This document shows, one piece after another, positions 1 to 7,112 of a stretch of 36,796 nt of DNA. Under the pieces are notes generated by a model. The model saw only the letters and a list, made by a program, of their open reading frames with translations. It made no database searches and was not told the origin of the DNA. The number at the start of each line of letters is the position of its first letter. Position 1 is the stretch's first letter. The DNA is from Actinomycetota bacterium (GTDB lineage: Bacteria; Actinomycetota; Actinomycetes; S36-B12; GCA-2699445), in the NCBI GenBank assembly GCA_020438795.1, contig JAGQTY010000016.1:1-36796 (forward strand), given 5' to 3'. Both the position numbers and the translations under genes were made by a program.

Positions 1-2
1 CC

Positions 3-329
3 AAGGCCTACACCGTACTGGTCGTCTCGGTGGTGCTGGTGGCGATCCCGCTGGCCCTCAACACGTTCGTCTCCTACATGCTGTCGACCTACCGCACCAC
101 GATCGAGGAGGCGTCGACGGATTGGCTGCGCCAGACACCAGCGGCGGATGTGACCGATGTCGAGAGCCATGGGCTCGTCATGACGGTGCGAGTTCGTACT
201 CCGGAAGCGTTGCCACCCACCGAACAACTGGCCGATGACCTGCGGGACCGGATTCCCGATGTCGTGGGAATTCAGGTGGAGTCCACGGTGGGACAGACAG
301 TCGAGGTGCGGCCCTCCGTCGTGAGCTGA
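3..329 (+). CDS. C-terminal part of a membrane protein, DUF389-like (partial)
   Basis: The reading frame is open from the left edge of the window, so only the last 108 codons are present and the start lies outside. The fragment opens with a hydrophobic segment (KAYTVLVVSVVLVAIPLALN), which is probably the last membrane helix. A soluble tail of about 80 residues follows, with alternating hydrophobic and acidic residues. This layout, a final helix and then a small alpha/beta cytoplasmic tail, resembles the C-terminus of DUF389 (TIGR00341) membrane proteins, whose function is unknown. The assignment rests on the overall look of the tail and not on a diagnostic motif. The stop is at 327-329. A loose inverted repeat (ACGGGT at 333, ACCCGT near 362) follows and could end the transcript. 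Confidence 0.5.
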   Translation, partial: KAYTVLVVSVVLVAIPLALNTFVSYMLSTYRTTIEEASTDWLRQTPAADVTDVESHGLVMTVRVRTPEALPPTEQLADDLRDRIPDVVGIQVESTVGQTVEVRPSVVS

Positions 330-496
330 AACGGGTTGGCGCCTGTCGCGACTCGTGCCCATACCCGTTCAGGTGCAGGGACGCGAATGACGGAGTCATC
401 GGTTGGTTGGTTAGTCTGGAAGTCGCCGCCCCCCACCGCCGAAGGCCAGTCCCTCCAAGGACGGACGGTCAAAGACACACCAGTGGAAGGGTCATC

Positions 497-1294
497 GTGC
501 GAATCTCTCCTCGACCGCTCGCCGCGGTCATCGTGTTCTTGGTCTACCTGGCGTTCTTCTACGGAGTCTGGATCGCGACCTCCGTCGAGTACAACGACAT
601 CGGTGACGCTGTCGACACCCTGCTGAAGTGGTACGTGGCGCCCACCTGGATCGGCGGGTTGTTCCTCATCATTGCCGTGAGCTGGCTGGGCTGGTGGCGA
701 CCGGTGCTTTTCGAGAAGAACCGAGCACCACGGTGGGTCCTCATCGCGCCGCTATTCATGCTGGCGCTGGTCATCGTGTTCCTGTTCTTCAGCGACTACA
801 GCGGCCTGGCCGCGGGCATGATTCCGGTGCTGATCCTCGGCAGCATCGGCGTGGGCTTCTCCGAAGAAGTGGTCAGCCGAGGCGTCATCGTGACCGGGTT
901 CCGTTCACGCTTCACCGAGCCCTGGGTATGGTTCTGGTCCTGTTTCCTCTTCGCCATCCTGCACCTGCCCAACTGGTTCTTCGGCCTCGGACCCTCAGCT
1001 GTTGGCCAGGTCCTGCTCGCCTTCGGCGCTGGCTCCACCCTCTACCTCCTACGCCGCGGATCCGGCACGCTCTGGTGGGCGATCGCGCTGCACGCGGTCT
1101 GGGACTTCGCAACGATAGGAGGAGAAGCGCCGTTGGGCCTCACCGGTCTGCTGTTCATCAATGCAGTCCTCGGGTTCGTGGTCGCAGTGGTAATGCTGCG
1201 ACGGGAGCGTGGCCGGCGCATCGAGCAAGTCGGCGTCCCGGTAGACGAATCCGGATCGGAGAGCGCGACCTCGAACACCTCAGCCAGCGGCTGA
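497..1294 (+). CDS. CPBP family intramembrane metalloprotease
   Basis: This is a predicted multi-pass membrane protease of the CPBP (Abi/CAAX protease) family, 265 residues long. Three family motifs are visible: EEVVSR (E123, E124, R128), FAILH (H156) and HAVWD (H199, D203). These are the glutamates, arginine and histidines thought to bind metal and catalyse cleavage within the membrane. The frame is open further upstream, but GTG at 497 is preferred. It has a GGAAGGG ribosome site five bases upstream, and the protein then begins with a short basic stretch followed at once by a membrane helix. The last 35 residues are hydrophilic and serine-rich. Family members process prenylated proteins, peptides or bacteriocins, or act as immunity proteins. 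Neither neighbour points to a substrate. Confidence 0.85.
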   Translation: MRISPRPLAAVIVFLVYLAFFYGVWIATSVEYNDIGDAVDTLLKWYVAPTWIGGLFLIIAVSWLGWWRPVLFEKNRAPRWVLIAPLFMLALVIVFLFFSDYSGLAAGMIPVLILGSIGVGFSEEVVSRGVIVTGFRSRFTEPWVWFWSCFLFAILHLPNWFFGLGPSAVGQVLLAFGAGSTLYLLRRGSGTLWWAIALHAVWDFATIGGEAPLGLTGLLFINAVLGFVVAVVMLRRERGRRIEQVGVPVDESGSESATSNTSASG

Positions 1295-1534
1295 GCCCAC
1301 CCACTCCGCTCACCAGCTTCACAGACACGGGCCAAAGGACTTGACCCGAGGTTGCGCGCCCCAGCCTCACCTGCCCAGCGTCTGCGTCTCAATCGGACGC
1401 AACCCAGGTGTATCGGTCTCACGCCTCACAGCCAGCAGCACCCCAGCGGTTGGGGTACGAAGGTCGGGTTCGGCGTGGTGGCATGACATGGAGCCACGAT
1501 TGCAGCCCTGCCGCGAAGAGCCGAGAATGGGACC

Positions 1535-2359
1535 GTGCCTGAAGGTGACACCATCTATCGCTTGGCCCGTCGGCTCCAGGATTCCGTTGAGGGCCAGCAG
1601 ATCCTCAGCAGCGATCTCCGTGTGCCGCGGTTCGCCACCGTTGACCTCAGCGGTCGACGGGTGAGCGAGGTCCGCGCAGCTGGCAAACACCTCTTCATGG
1701 CAATGGGCCTGCCCGTAGTGGATGAAGGTCCTCTGGCACCAGCGGAAGTCATTCTGCATTCAACACTGGCGATGGAGGGCACCTGGCGGCTCCACCCGAC
1801 TGGCGCACGATTCAGCGCGGGCCCCGCTCACCAGATCCGGGCGATCCTGCGGTTCCGGGATGTGACCGCGGTCGGCTATCGTTTGGCCCGGCTGGAAGTC
1901 CTGCGACCCACCGGCCTGACGCAGGTGACCCAACGCCTGGGACCGGACCTCTTGGGTGCGGACTGGGACGCCGGACTGGCGGTCACCAACCTGCTCCGGC
2001 AACCGCAGCGCAGCATCGGCGATGCGCTGCTCGATCAGGGCAACCTGGCCGGAATCGGTAACGTCTACAAGTCGGAGCTGTGCTTCCGGGCCAGGGTCTG
2101 GCCAGGGACGAGCGTCGCCGAGGTGACCGACCTCCGGGGCCTCGTGGACGACGCCCGTCAGCTGCTCCTGGAGAACCGGGATACAGTCAAGCGCGTCACG
2201 ACGGGCGATCAACGACGGCCACTGTGGGTGTATCGCAGGGGTGGCCGTCCCTGCTACCGCTGCGGGCATACCATCCGGGTCGAGACACAGGGGGATGCAG
2301 GCCGGGAACGTTGGACGTGGTGGTGTCCACGCTGCCAGCCGGACGGCTCACCCGCCTGA
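1535..2359 (+). CDS. nei: Fpg/Nei family DNA glycosylase/AP lyase (Nei-type)
   Basis: This base-excision repair enzyme removes oxidised bases and nicks the resulting abasic site. Starting at GTG 1535 the protein begins M-P-E-G-D-T, which places the catalytic Pro2 and Glu3 exactly at the N-terminus, so the start is firm although its ribosome site is poor. MPEGDTIYRLARRL is typical of the endonuclease VIII (Nei) branch rather than Fpg/MutM, which starts MPELPE. The helix-two-turn-helix segment is seen in DQGNLAGIGNVYKSE near the middle. The C-terminus carries a four-cysteine zinc finger (CYRCG ... WCPRC) with about 20 residues between the cysteine pairs. At 274 residues it is full length. It appears to be a single-gene unit. 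The 240 bases before it hold no gene, only a weak hairpin (ACCCCA/TGGGGT at 1440-1456). Confidence 0.92.
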   Translation: MPEGDTIYRLARRLQDSVEGQQILSSDLRVPRFATVDLSGRRVSEVRAAGKHLFMAMGLPVVDEGPLAPAEVILHSTLAMEGTWRLHPTGARFSAGPAHQIRAILRFRDVTAVGYRLARLEVLRPTGLTQVTQRLGPDLLGADWDAGLAVTNLLRQPQRSIGDALLDQGNLAGIGNVYKSELCFRARVWPGTSVAEVTDLRGLVDDARQLLLENRDTVKRVTTGDQRRPLWVYRRGGRPCYRCGHTIRVETQGDAGRERWTWWCPRCQPDGSPA

Positions 2360-2396
2360 CGCCGTTCCGTGGACGACGGGGCGATCCCCTCGCTGG

Positions 2397-2740
2397 TCAG
2401 GTCACGATCTCAAGGCCGATGCCGGTACACCTTTCGCCGTTGATCTTCTTGTCGGGCAGGTCCATGGAGCACGCGCTGACGATGGCGAACACGTCGGTCA
2501 GCGCCCGCAGCGTCACCGAATCGCCCGGCTTGCTTACCCGCCGACCGGGGGGAACAGCGACCATTGAGCGGCACGGCTGTTTCGGGCGCTGAGATGGTCG
2601 GAGAAGTCGTCGGCGCAGACGGCGAACATGTCGGCGATCTGCTGGCCCTCGAGGTCGACGATCCTCAGGGCGGCACCTTCAGGGACTCGCACCACGACTC
2701 CCGAACGAGGTGGGACGGTGTGAGTCTGGCTTGTAGTCAT
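2397..2740 (-). pseudogene. Urea carboxylase-associated (DUF1989) protein, internally deleted
   Basis: The N-terminal piece (2740 down to 2534, ATG behind a GGAGG site) reads MTTSQTHTVPPRSGVVVRV and continues with RIVDLEGQQIADMFA, the conserved opening of DUF1989/urea carboxylase-associated proteins. It stops at TAA (2534-2536) after 68 codons. In another frame the C-terminal signature follows at once: SKPGDSVTLRALTDVFAIVS, then SACSMDL and a closing LEIVT, with its stop at 2397-2399. The middle of the domain, which should be about 80 residues, is missing, and the two halves are out of frame. I read this as a deletion that killed the gene. Family members sit beside urea carboxylase or amino-acid permeases; no urea carboxylase is present here. 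Confidence 0.75.
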
Positions 2741-2934
2741 GGTGTGCCTCCGGGCGCTAGTGCTGATTGCGAATCGTCCTGGTGGTCGAGCAGTTGTCGA
2801 GACATGCGTGCACTGAGGATGAAGCCGAAGACCAGCGCCATGATCGGGATCGCCCAGCCGAAGAGCGGATCGTTCCTCGAACCGATGAGCCACTGGGCGA
2901 CCAGCGCCGAGGACAGCTGGACCGCCAGTGGCAT
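2737..2934 (-). pseudogene. Probable 3' remnant of an amino-acid permease gene
   Basis: This 65-codon open frame has one clear membrane segment (FGWAIPIMALVFGFILSARM) followed by a hydrophilic tail ending QSALAPGGTP. It looks like the last helix and tail of an APC-type permease. Its stop overlaps the start of the DUF1989 pseudogene by an ATGA junction, and permease plus DUF1989 is a familiar gene pair. The open frame begins only 13 bases after the rskA stop, which leaves no room for the remaining eleven helices, so a 5' deletion is likely. It could instead be a genuine small one-helix protein translated as part of the rskA transcript. The coupling to a dead gene makes decay the better reading. 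Confidence 0.45.
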
Positions 2935-2948
2935 TCGTCAGACTTCGG

Positions 2949-3671
2949 TCAGGCCTCGGTCAGGGCTCCGACCGCGATCGGATCGCTCGTGGGCTGCTGA
3001 GAGCCCCCCTGGGGCTCGAAGGTCACAGCCACCGCGGCCGTGTCCGCCAGATCGGCCCGGAATTCCACTGTGGCGCTGCCACCGGCATCGGGGCGGAACG
3101 TGGTCATTGGGGCCACTTCACCTGAAGGCGCCATGTCCCACAGCTGATAGACCTTGTCGTCGGGAGCCTGCTCAAGCCGGTCGGCCACGAACACGCCGGC
3201 TCCCTCGTTGGCGGAGACCAGCAGATTGGCACGTCCGGGCACCTGCATCGCCACCGGGACGAGTCTGGCATCCGGCTCCCCGGCGATCGCGACGAGTTGC
3301 TTCTCGGTCTCCGATGAGGTCAGGTAAGGACCCCAGAGCACCCCCGCTGCGAAAGCCAGCAACGCCGCCGCCACGGCACCGATCAGCGTCGCACGAACCG
3401 CCCACCGCCGTCCTTGCCGGACCTGCACAGGAACTGATGGCGGGAGCTGGGGGTTGACAGCTGCCTGCCCCAGGACCACTGACCGCAGTTCGGGGGGCGG
3501 GACCCGGCTCTCACCGGAGGCAATCGCGGCAGCGGTCTCACTGAAGCCGGCCACTTCCTCTCTGCAGCGATCGCATTCGGACAGGTGCCTCTCGAAGCTG
3601 GCCCGCTCGAGGTCGTCGAGTGCGTCGAGTGCGTAGCTGGCTGCCAGGTCATGGATGTTCTCGTTGTTCAT
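2949..3671 (-). CDS. rskA: Anti-sigma-K factor RskA
   Basis: This 240-residue single-pass membrane protein is predicted to hold the ECF sigma factor SigK inactive at the membrane. The cytoplasmic N-terminus has the zinc-binding anti-sigma motif H29-x3-C33-x2-C36 (HLSECDRC). One membrane helix follows around residues 92-114 (IGAVAAALLAFAAGVLWG). The remainder is an extracytoplasmic RskA-type domain with VYQLWDMAPSG and VAVTFEPQGGS, both typical of the family. The ATG overlaps the sigK stop by four bases (ATGA), so the two are translationally coupled. In known systems the factor is cleaved by regulated intramembrane proteolysis to free the sigma factor. Length and motifs are complete, so it is probably functional. 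Confidence 0.92.
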   Translation of the reverse strand: MNNENIHDLAASYALDALDDLERASFERHLSECDRCREEVAGFSETAAAIASGESRVPPPELRSVVLGQAAVNPQLPPSVPVQVRQGRRWAVRATLIGAVAAALLAFAAGVLWGPYLTSSETEKQLVAIAGEPDARLVPVAMQVPGRANLLVSANEGAGVFVADRLEQAPDDKVYQLWDMAPSGEVAPMTTFRPDAGGSATVEFRADLADTAAVAVTFEPQGGSQQPTSDPIAVGALTEA

Positions 3672-4252
3672 TGTGCGACCCCCAGTTCGTCCCGCAGCCG
3701 GATCATGCCGTCCCGTATCCGTGTCTTGGCAGTGCCGAGCGGCACATCGATCGCCTCGGCAACCTCACGGTGGGTGAAGCCCGAGTAGTAGCTGAGTTCC
3801 AGCGCCCGGCGCTGCTGTTCACTCAACCTGGCCATCGCGGCCCGTACCCGGCGCTGCTCGAACCTCCGTTCGACTGTCTCCGCGGTCTCGTCGGGCAGGG
3901 GCGCCACCTCCCGGACACCGGCCGAGACCGCTCGGTCCTGACTGGCCCTGACCGACCGCACCCGGTCCACAGCCCGACGGTGGGCCATCGTGATGATCCA
4001 GGCACGAGCAGAACCCCGGTTCCTGTCATAGCGAGCGGCGTGCGTCCACACCTCCAGGAATACCTCTTGGGTGACCTCCTCGGCATGAGCCGGACTACGC
4101 AGCACGCGAAGCGCGATGCCGTGCACTGCCGCCGCGACCACATCGTACAGCTGCGCGAAGGCATCACGATCGCCTGCTGCCGTCGCCGCCAGCAGGGCAC
4201 CGATCGGATCCACCGGGTCCGGCTGCGCATTCTCCACCGGTTTCAGCCGCAC
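3668..4252 (-). CDS. sigK: ECF RNA polymerase sigma factor SigK
   Basis: This is a 194-residue ECF sigma factor. Region 2 is seen in AFAQLYDVVAAAVHGIALRV and the segment HAEEVTQEVFLEVW, with RAWIITMAHRRAVDRVRS after it. Region 4 is the C-terminal helix-turn-helix (LSEQQRRALELSYYSGFTH, then EVAEAIDVPLGTAKTRIRDG). The partner anti-sigma gene downstream is RskA-type, which supports SigK rather than another ECF group. The open frame extends upstream to 4366, but GTG at 4252 is chosen because a GGGAGG ribosome site lies eight bases before it. Mycobacterial SigK controls the secreted antigens Mpt70 and Mpt83 and its own operon. Here the nearest possible target is the lipoprotein gene directly upstream on the same strand. 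Confidence 0.9.
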   Translation of the reverse strand: MRLKPVENAQPDPVDPIGALLAATAAGDRDAFAQLYDVVAAAVHGIALRVLRSPAHAEEVTQEVFLEVWTHAARYDRNRGSARAWIITMAHRRAVDRVRSVRASQDRAVSAGVREVAPLPDETAETVERRFEQRRVRAAMARLSEQQRRALELSYYSGFTHREVAEAIDVPLGTAKTRIRDGMIRLRDELGVAQ

Positions 4253-4365
4253 CGCACTCACCTCCCGACGCTGCACGTATGGAGACCAGAGTCCACCAAC
4301 GGTGGGTGCGAAACGCAGGAAACCAGAGAGATGTCTGACACGGCTTCGTTCCTTCTCACACGTCA

Positions 4366-4394
4366 CGGGCTCCCGCCTCCTCGGCGGGAGCCCG
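4366..4394 (-). terminator. GC-rich hairpin after the lipoprotein gene
   Basis: A perfect 12-bp inverted repeat (CGGGCTCCCGCC at 4366-4377 and its complement at 4383-4394) with a five-base loop begins six bases after the lipoprotein stop codon. There is no T-run on either side, which is common for actinobacterial terminators. It separates the lipoprotein transcript from sigK, so sigK probably has a promoter of its own between 4253 and 4365, or is expressed by read-through. Confidence 0.7.
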
Positions 4395-4399
4395 ACTGT

Positions 4400-5065
4400 C
4401 TACTTGGTACTGATGGTGATCTTTGCAATGCCGACCACGAGATCAGGCTCCACCGCATCTGTCTCGAACGTGGCATTGAGCAGGTCCGCCGCATCCGGCG
4501 AGATCTTCACGGTGGTGCCTTCCAGCACCGCGGTGTTGTTGGGACCGGTCGCAAGCGGCTGCAATGTGGTGCCGTCAAGGAAGAACAGGTAGGCGCTTTC
4601 CGCGGCAACCTTGCCGTTGACGCTCACCTTGCCGAACAACTTGGACGTCCCCGGATCGATGTCGAAGTCCTCCAGTGTCACCTTCGTATCACCACTGGCC
4701 AGGGTGATGCCCGATCCGTCGTGAAGGATCTCACCCTGGACGAAGGGGTCGACCGTCCCCGGCTGGTAGTACTTCACGTCACCGCCGGTGATGGGGAAGC
4801 TGAGGACACCCTGCTTCAGTGATGCACCGCCGACCACACCGGGAGTGAGTCCGAGTGACTCCAAAGCAGTAACGAAGCCGGAATCCAGCATCACCTGAGT
4901 GTGGACGCCCCGGAGGTCCTCAACCTGGGCCACCGGCGCCGGACTCGCCGCCACATCTTGCTGCGCGGTTGGACCCTCTGCGCTCTGTGTGGAACAACCG
5001 ACGGCTGTGAGTCCCGCCAGCGCTACCGCGCCCAGGCCCACCGCTGTTCTCCTGCTGAATCTCAT
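4400..5065 (-). CDS. Exported lipoprotein upstream of sigK-rskA
   Basis: This 221-residue protein has a signal peptide MRFSRRTAVGLGAVALAG ending in a lipobox-like TAVGC, so it is probably an exported lipoprotein. The twin arginines also fit Tat export. The mature part starts with a flexible AEGPTAQQDVAASPAPVAQV stretch. A beta-rich domain follows (VMLDSGFVTALESLGLTPGV ... YLFFLDGTTLQPL ... DLLNATF) whose family I cannot name. ATG 5065 is preferred over an in-frame start at 5092 because a GGAGAGG site precedes it and it gives a proper signal peptide. It lies upstream of sigK on the same strand, with a strong hairpin between them. In mycobacteria SigK drives exported proteins, so this is a candidate target by context only. 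Confidence 0.72.
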   Translation of the reverse strand: MRFSRRTAVGLGAVALAGLTAVGCSTQSAEGPTAQQDVAASPAPVAQVEDLRGVHTQVMLDSGFVTALESLGLTPGVVGGASLKQGVLSFPITGGDVKYYQPGTVDPFVQGEILHDGSGITLASGDTKVTLEDFDIDPGTSKLFGKVSVNGKVAAESAYLFFLDGTTLQPLATGPNNTAVLEGTTVKISPDAADLLNATFETDAVEPDLVVGIAKITISTK

Positions 5066-5110
5066 GTCCGTTCCTCTCCTCGGCTGCCGCAATTCACGGC
5101 CTCACCTGCT

Positions 5111-5142
5111 ATTCGGAGCCGTTCAAGCAACGGATTGGATGG
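5111..5142 (-). promoter_or_regulatory. Possible SigK-type promoter before the lipoprotein gene
   Basis: On the minus strand CCATCC (5142-5137) and CCGAAT (5116-5111) lie 46-77 bases upstream of the lipoprotein ATG. As I recall, these match the -35 and -10 elements reported for mycobacterial SigK. The spacing is 20 bases, longer than the usual 16-17. A weaker -35 match (CCAATC at 5138-5133) would give 16. The motif recall and the spacing both limit confidence. Confidence 0.35.
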
Positions 5143-5260
5143 ATTCGGATATCGGGAAGACCGTCAGGACCACTGGCGAGGAGCCTGGCGAGAGGAGCGA
5201 TCTCCATCCTGCGCGCTCGGCCTGCGCAACAAGGCGGCTCGAGGATGGCAAGGTAATCGC

Positions 5261-5926
5261 ATGGGGATTGACCTTCCTGACCTTGCGCAGGACACACCGC
5301 TGTGGCTGGCTCTGCTGACCACCGGCGTGGGGGCGCTGGAGGGAGCGGCTCGTTCCCGGGGCTCGATCGATCGGGACTTCGACCTTGTGGGAGCGTTCGT
5401 CTGTGCCCTGTTCCTGGGTCTGGGTGGCGGATTGGCCCGCGATGTACTGCTCGGCAACGATCCGGTCGAAGCCATCCGGACGCCTTGGTACATCGTCGTC
5501 GTGGTCGGGTGCACGGCCTTCGTGCTCACCTTCCGCAGATTCATCCCTGCGCCGAGGTCCGTGCCGATGCTGTTCCTCGACGCGCTGACCCTGGGCCTCT
5601 ACGCTGCGATCGGTGTCCAAACAGCATTGTCGTTCCATGTTGACCTCGTCGGCGCGGTCGTGGTCGGGCTGTTCGCCAGCCTCACCGGTGGTGTCATCGT
5701 CTCCCTGCTCCTGCAGGAACGCCCCGCACTGCTGCGACCGGGGCCACCATACGGTCTGCTGGCCCTCGCCGGAGTCGTCACCTACGTGCTGCTGTCGCCT
5801 CTCGGGCTCGGGCTGGCGTCGTGCGCCTGTCTGGCAGTCGTGGTCCTGTTGCGCTGGGCCACGCTGCGCTGGCATGTCAACACTCATCCTGTCGGACCAC
5901 TGCAGGGTCCGGAATCGAGCGGATGA
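5261..5926 (+). CDS. TRIC-type (YadS/UPF0126) membrane channel protein
   Basis: This 221-residue protein has about seven hydrophobic helices. It carries the repeated glycine-rich signatures of prokaryotic trimeric intracellular cation channel (TRIC, formerly UPF0126) proteins: ALEGAARSRG early on, LGGGLARDVLLG in the first half, and VVGLFASLTGGVIVSLLLQERPA in the second. Each corresponds to the pore-lining GGGxxRD-type motif of one of the two triple-helix repeats. Family members form homotrimeric cation channels, often for potassium. ATG 5261 was chosen because the protein then begins just before the first helix; the longer upstream frame runs through the divergent promoter region of the lipoprotein gene. 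It faces away from that gene and shares about 195 bases of control region with it. Confidence 0.82.
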   Translation: MGIDLPDLAQDTPLWLALLTTGVGALEGAARSRGSIDRDFDLVGAFVCALFLGLGGGLARDVLLGNDPVEAIRTPWYIVVVVGCTAFVLTFRRFIPAPRSVPMLFLDALTLGLYAAIGVQTALSFHVDLVGAVVVGLFASLTGGVIVSLLLQERPALLRPGPPYGLLALAGVVTYVLLSPLGLGLASCACLAVVVLLRWATLRWHVNTHPVGPLQGPESSG

Positions 5927-6016
5927 ACGGCGGCGGGACTGCTACAACGACCCCAAATGGGCTGGATAGCCACGCCGAGCAGGCAACAGACACAGTGCTT
6001 GGGCTAGTTGTGGAAC

Positions 6017-7027
6017 ATGTGCACAAACTTCAAGATGAAGCAGGCCAAAGACGGGTCCGTCGTCGTGGGACGGAGCATGGAATTCCCCGACATGATTCCA
6101 TGGTCACTGGCAGTCGTTCCGGCCGGGACCACAGGCAAAGGCAGCACCCCTGAAGCAGGACAACAGTCCAGGACCTGGACCACGGAGTACAGCGTCGTCG
6201 GGATCTGCGGGTTCGGCAACCCACAACTGCTGGACGACGGCATCAATACCGCTGGGCTCAGCGCACACGGACTGTACATGCCGAACGGCTGCTGCACCTA
6301 CGCCGACTTCAAGGGAGACGGCACTGACCTGTCAGAAATGGATGTCATCGCCTTTCTCCTGGGCACCTGCGCAACGCTCGATGACGTCAAGGAGGCGGTG
6401 CAGTCGATCAGCGTCTGGGGTGGCGATCCGGGGATCGGATTCGCCCCGCCCCTGCACATCCTGATGCACAGCCGGGAAGGCTCTCTGGCGATCGAGTTCC
6501 ACCCGGACGGTATCCATGTTGTCGACAATCCGACCGGGATCGGCACCAACGCTCCCTACCTGGATTGGCACCTGACGAACCTGAACAACTACGTGGGGCT
6601 CAGCGCTGACGTTCCCCCGGCCCAGGAGGTCCTGGGCGTGAAGCTGTCGCAGTTCGGCCAGGGAGGCGGACTGATGGGGCTGCCGGGAGACTACACAGGA
6701 CCCGCGCGCTTCGTCCGGGCGGCCGCCTTCGTGGCCCTGTCCGAGCAGCCGGCTGATTCACAGGGCGCCGAGCTGCAAACCATGCACGTGCTGAACTCGT
6801 TCGACATACCGGCTGGAATCATCGAAGAGGCCCTGCCGAACGGCAAGAAGGTCCCGGAGATCACCGACTGGATCACCATCAGCAACCTGTCCGAGAACCG
6901 ATACATCTACCGCACACCGAGCGATCCTCGCCTCTACTCGATCGACCTTGAGTCCGTCGACTACTCCCAGGGTGCCCGCGCCATCCCATTCACGACAGAC
7001 ACCCCCACAGTGCAGACCACGCTGTAG
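6017..7027 (+). CDS. Choloylglycine hydrolase-like Ntn hydrolase (linear amide C-N hydrolase)
   Basis: This 336-residue protein belongs to the conjugated bile acid hydrolase/penicillin V acylase group, which cleaves linear amide bonds. The N-terminus is M-C-T-N-F. Removal of Met1 exposes Cys2 as the Ntn nucleophile, and for that reason ATG 6017 is preferred to the in-frame GTG at 6008. Other family-like features are VVGRSMEFPDM (the R and D near residues 16-24), the G-N-P and N-x-AGLSAHGLYM strand following it, and an asparagine-rich TNAPYLDWHLTNLNNY segment near residue 175, where substrate-binding Asn residues lie in the family. No signal peptide is present, so it should act in the cytoplasm. 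In environmental actinomycetes the substrate could be an N-acyl amide or acyl-homoserine lactone rather than a bile salt. Confidence 0.88.
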   Translation: MCTNFKMKQAKDGSVVVGRSMEFPDMIPWSLAVVPAGTTGKGSTPEAGQQSRTWTTEYSVVGICGFGNPQLLDDGINTAGLSAHGLYMPNGCCTYADFKGDGTDLSEMDVIAFLLGTCATLDDVKEAVQSISVWGGDPGIGFAPPLHILMHSREGSLAIEFHPDGIHVVDNPTGIGTNAPYLDWHLTNLNNYVGLSADVPPAQEVLGVKLSQFGQGGGLMGLPGDYTGPARFVRAAAFVALSEQPADSQGAELQTMHVLNSFDIPAGIIEEALPNGKKVPEITDWITISNLSENRYIYRTPSDPRLYSIDLESVDYSQGARAIPFTTDTPTVQTTL

Positions 7028-7112
7028 TAACCTGCAAGGCGACGTGGCCGGCTTCCCGGGACCATCGGCGGCGAGGAAAGCCGCTGATGCAGAACACATG
7101 GAGGTGCGCGGC

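Noticed and set aside
1440..1456. Hairpin ACCCCA/TGGGGT as a terminator of the CPBP gene
   Set aside because: The six-base stem lies about 145 bases after the stop and has no T-run; too weak to call.
3620..4822. 400-codon plus-strand open frame across sigK and the lipoprotein gene
   Set aside because: It is a high-GC antisense shadow of sigK and the lipoprotein gene, with no recognisable domain.
4901..5260. Long N-terminal extension of the TRIC-type gene
   Set aside because: It would overlap the lipoprotein gene and its promoter on the other strand, has no ribosome site and no membrane-protein character; ATG 5261 fits the family.
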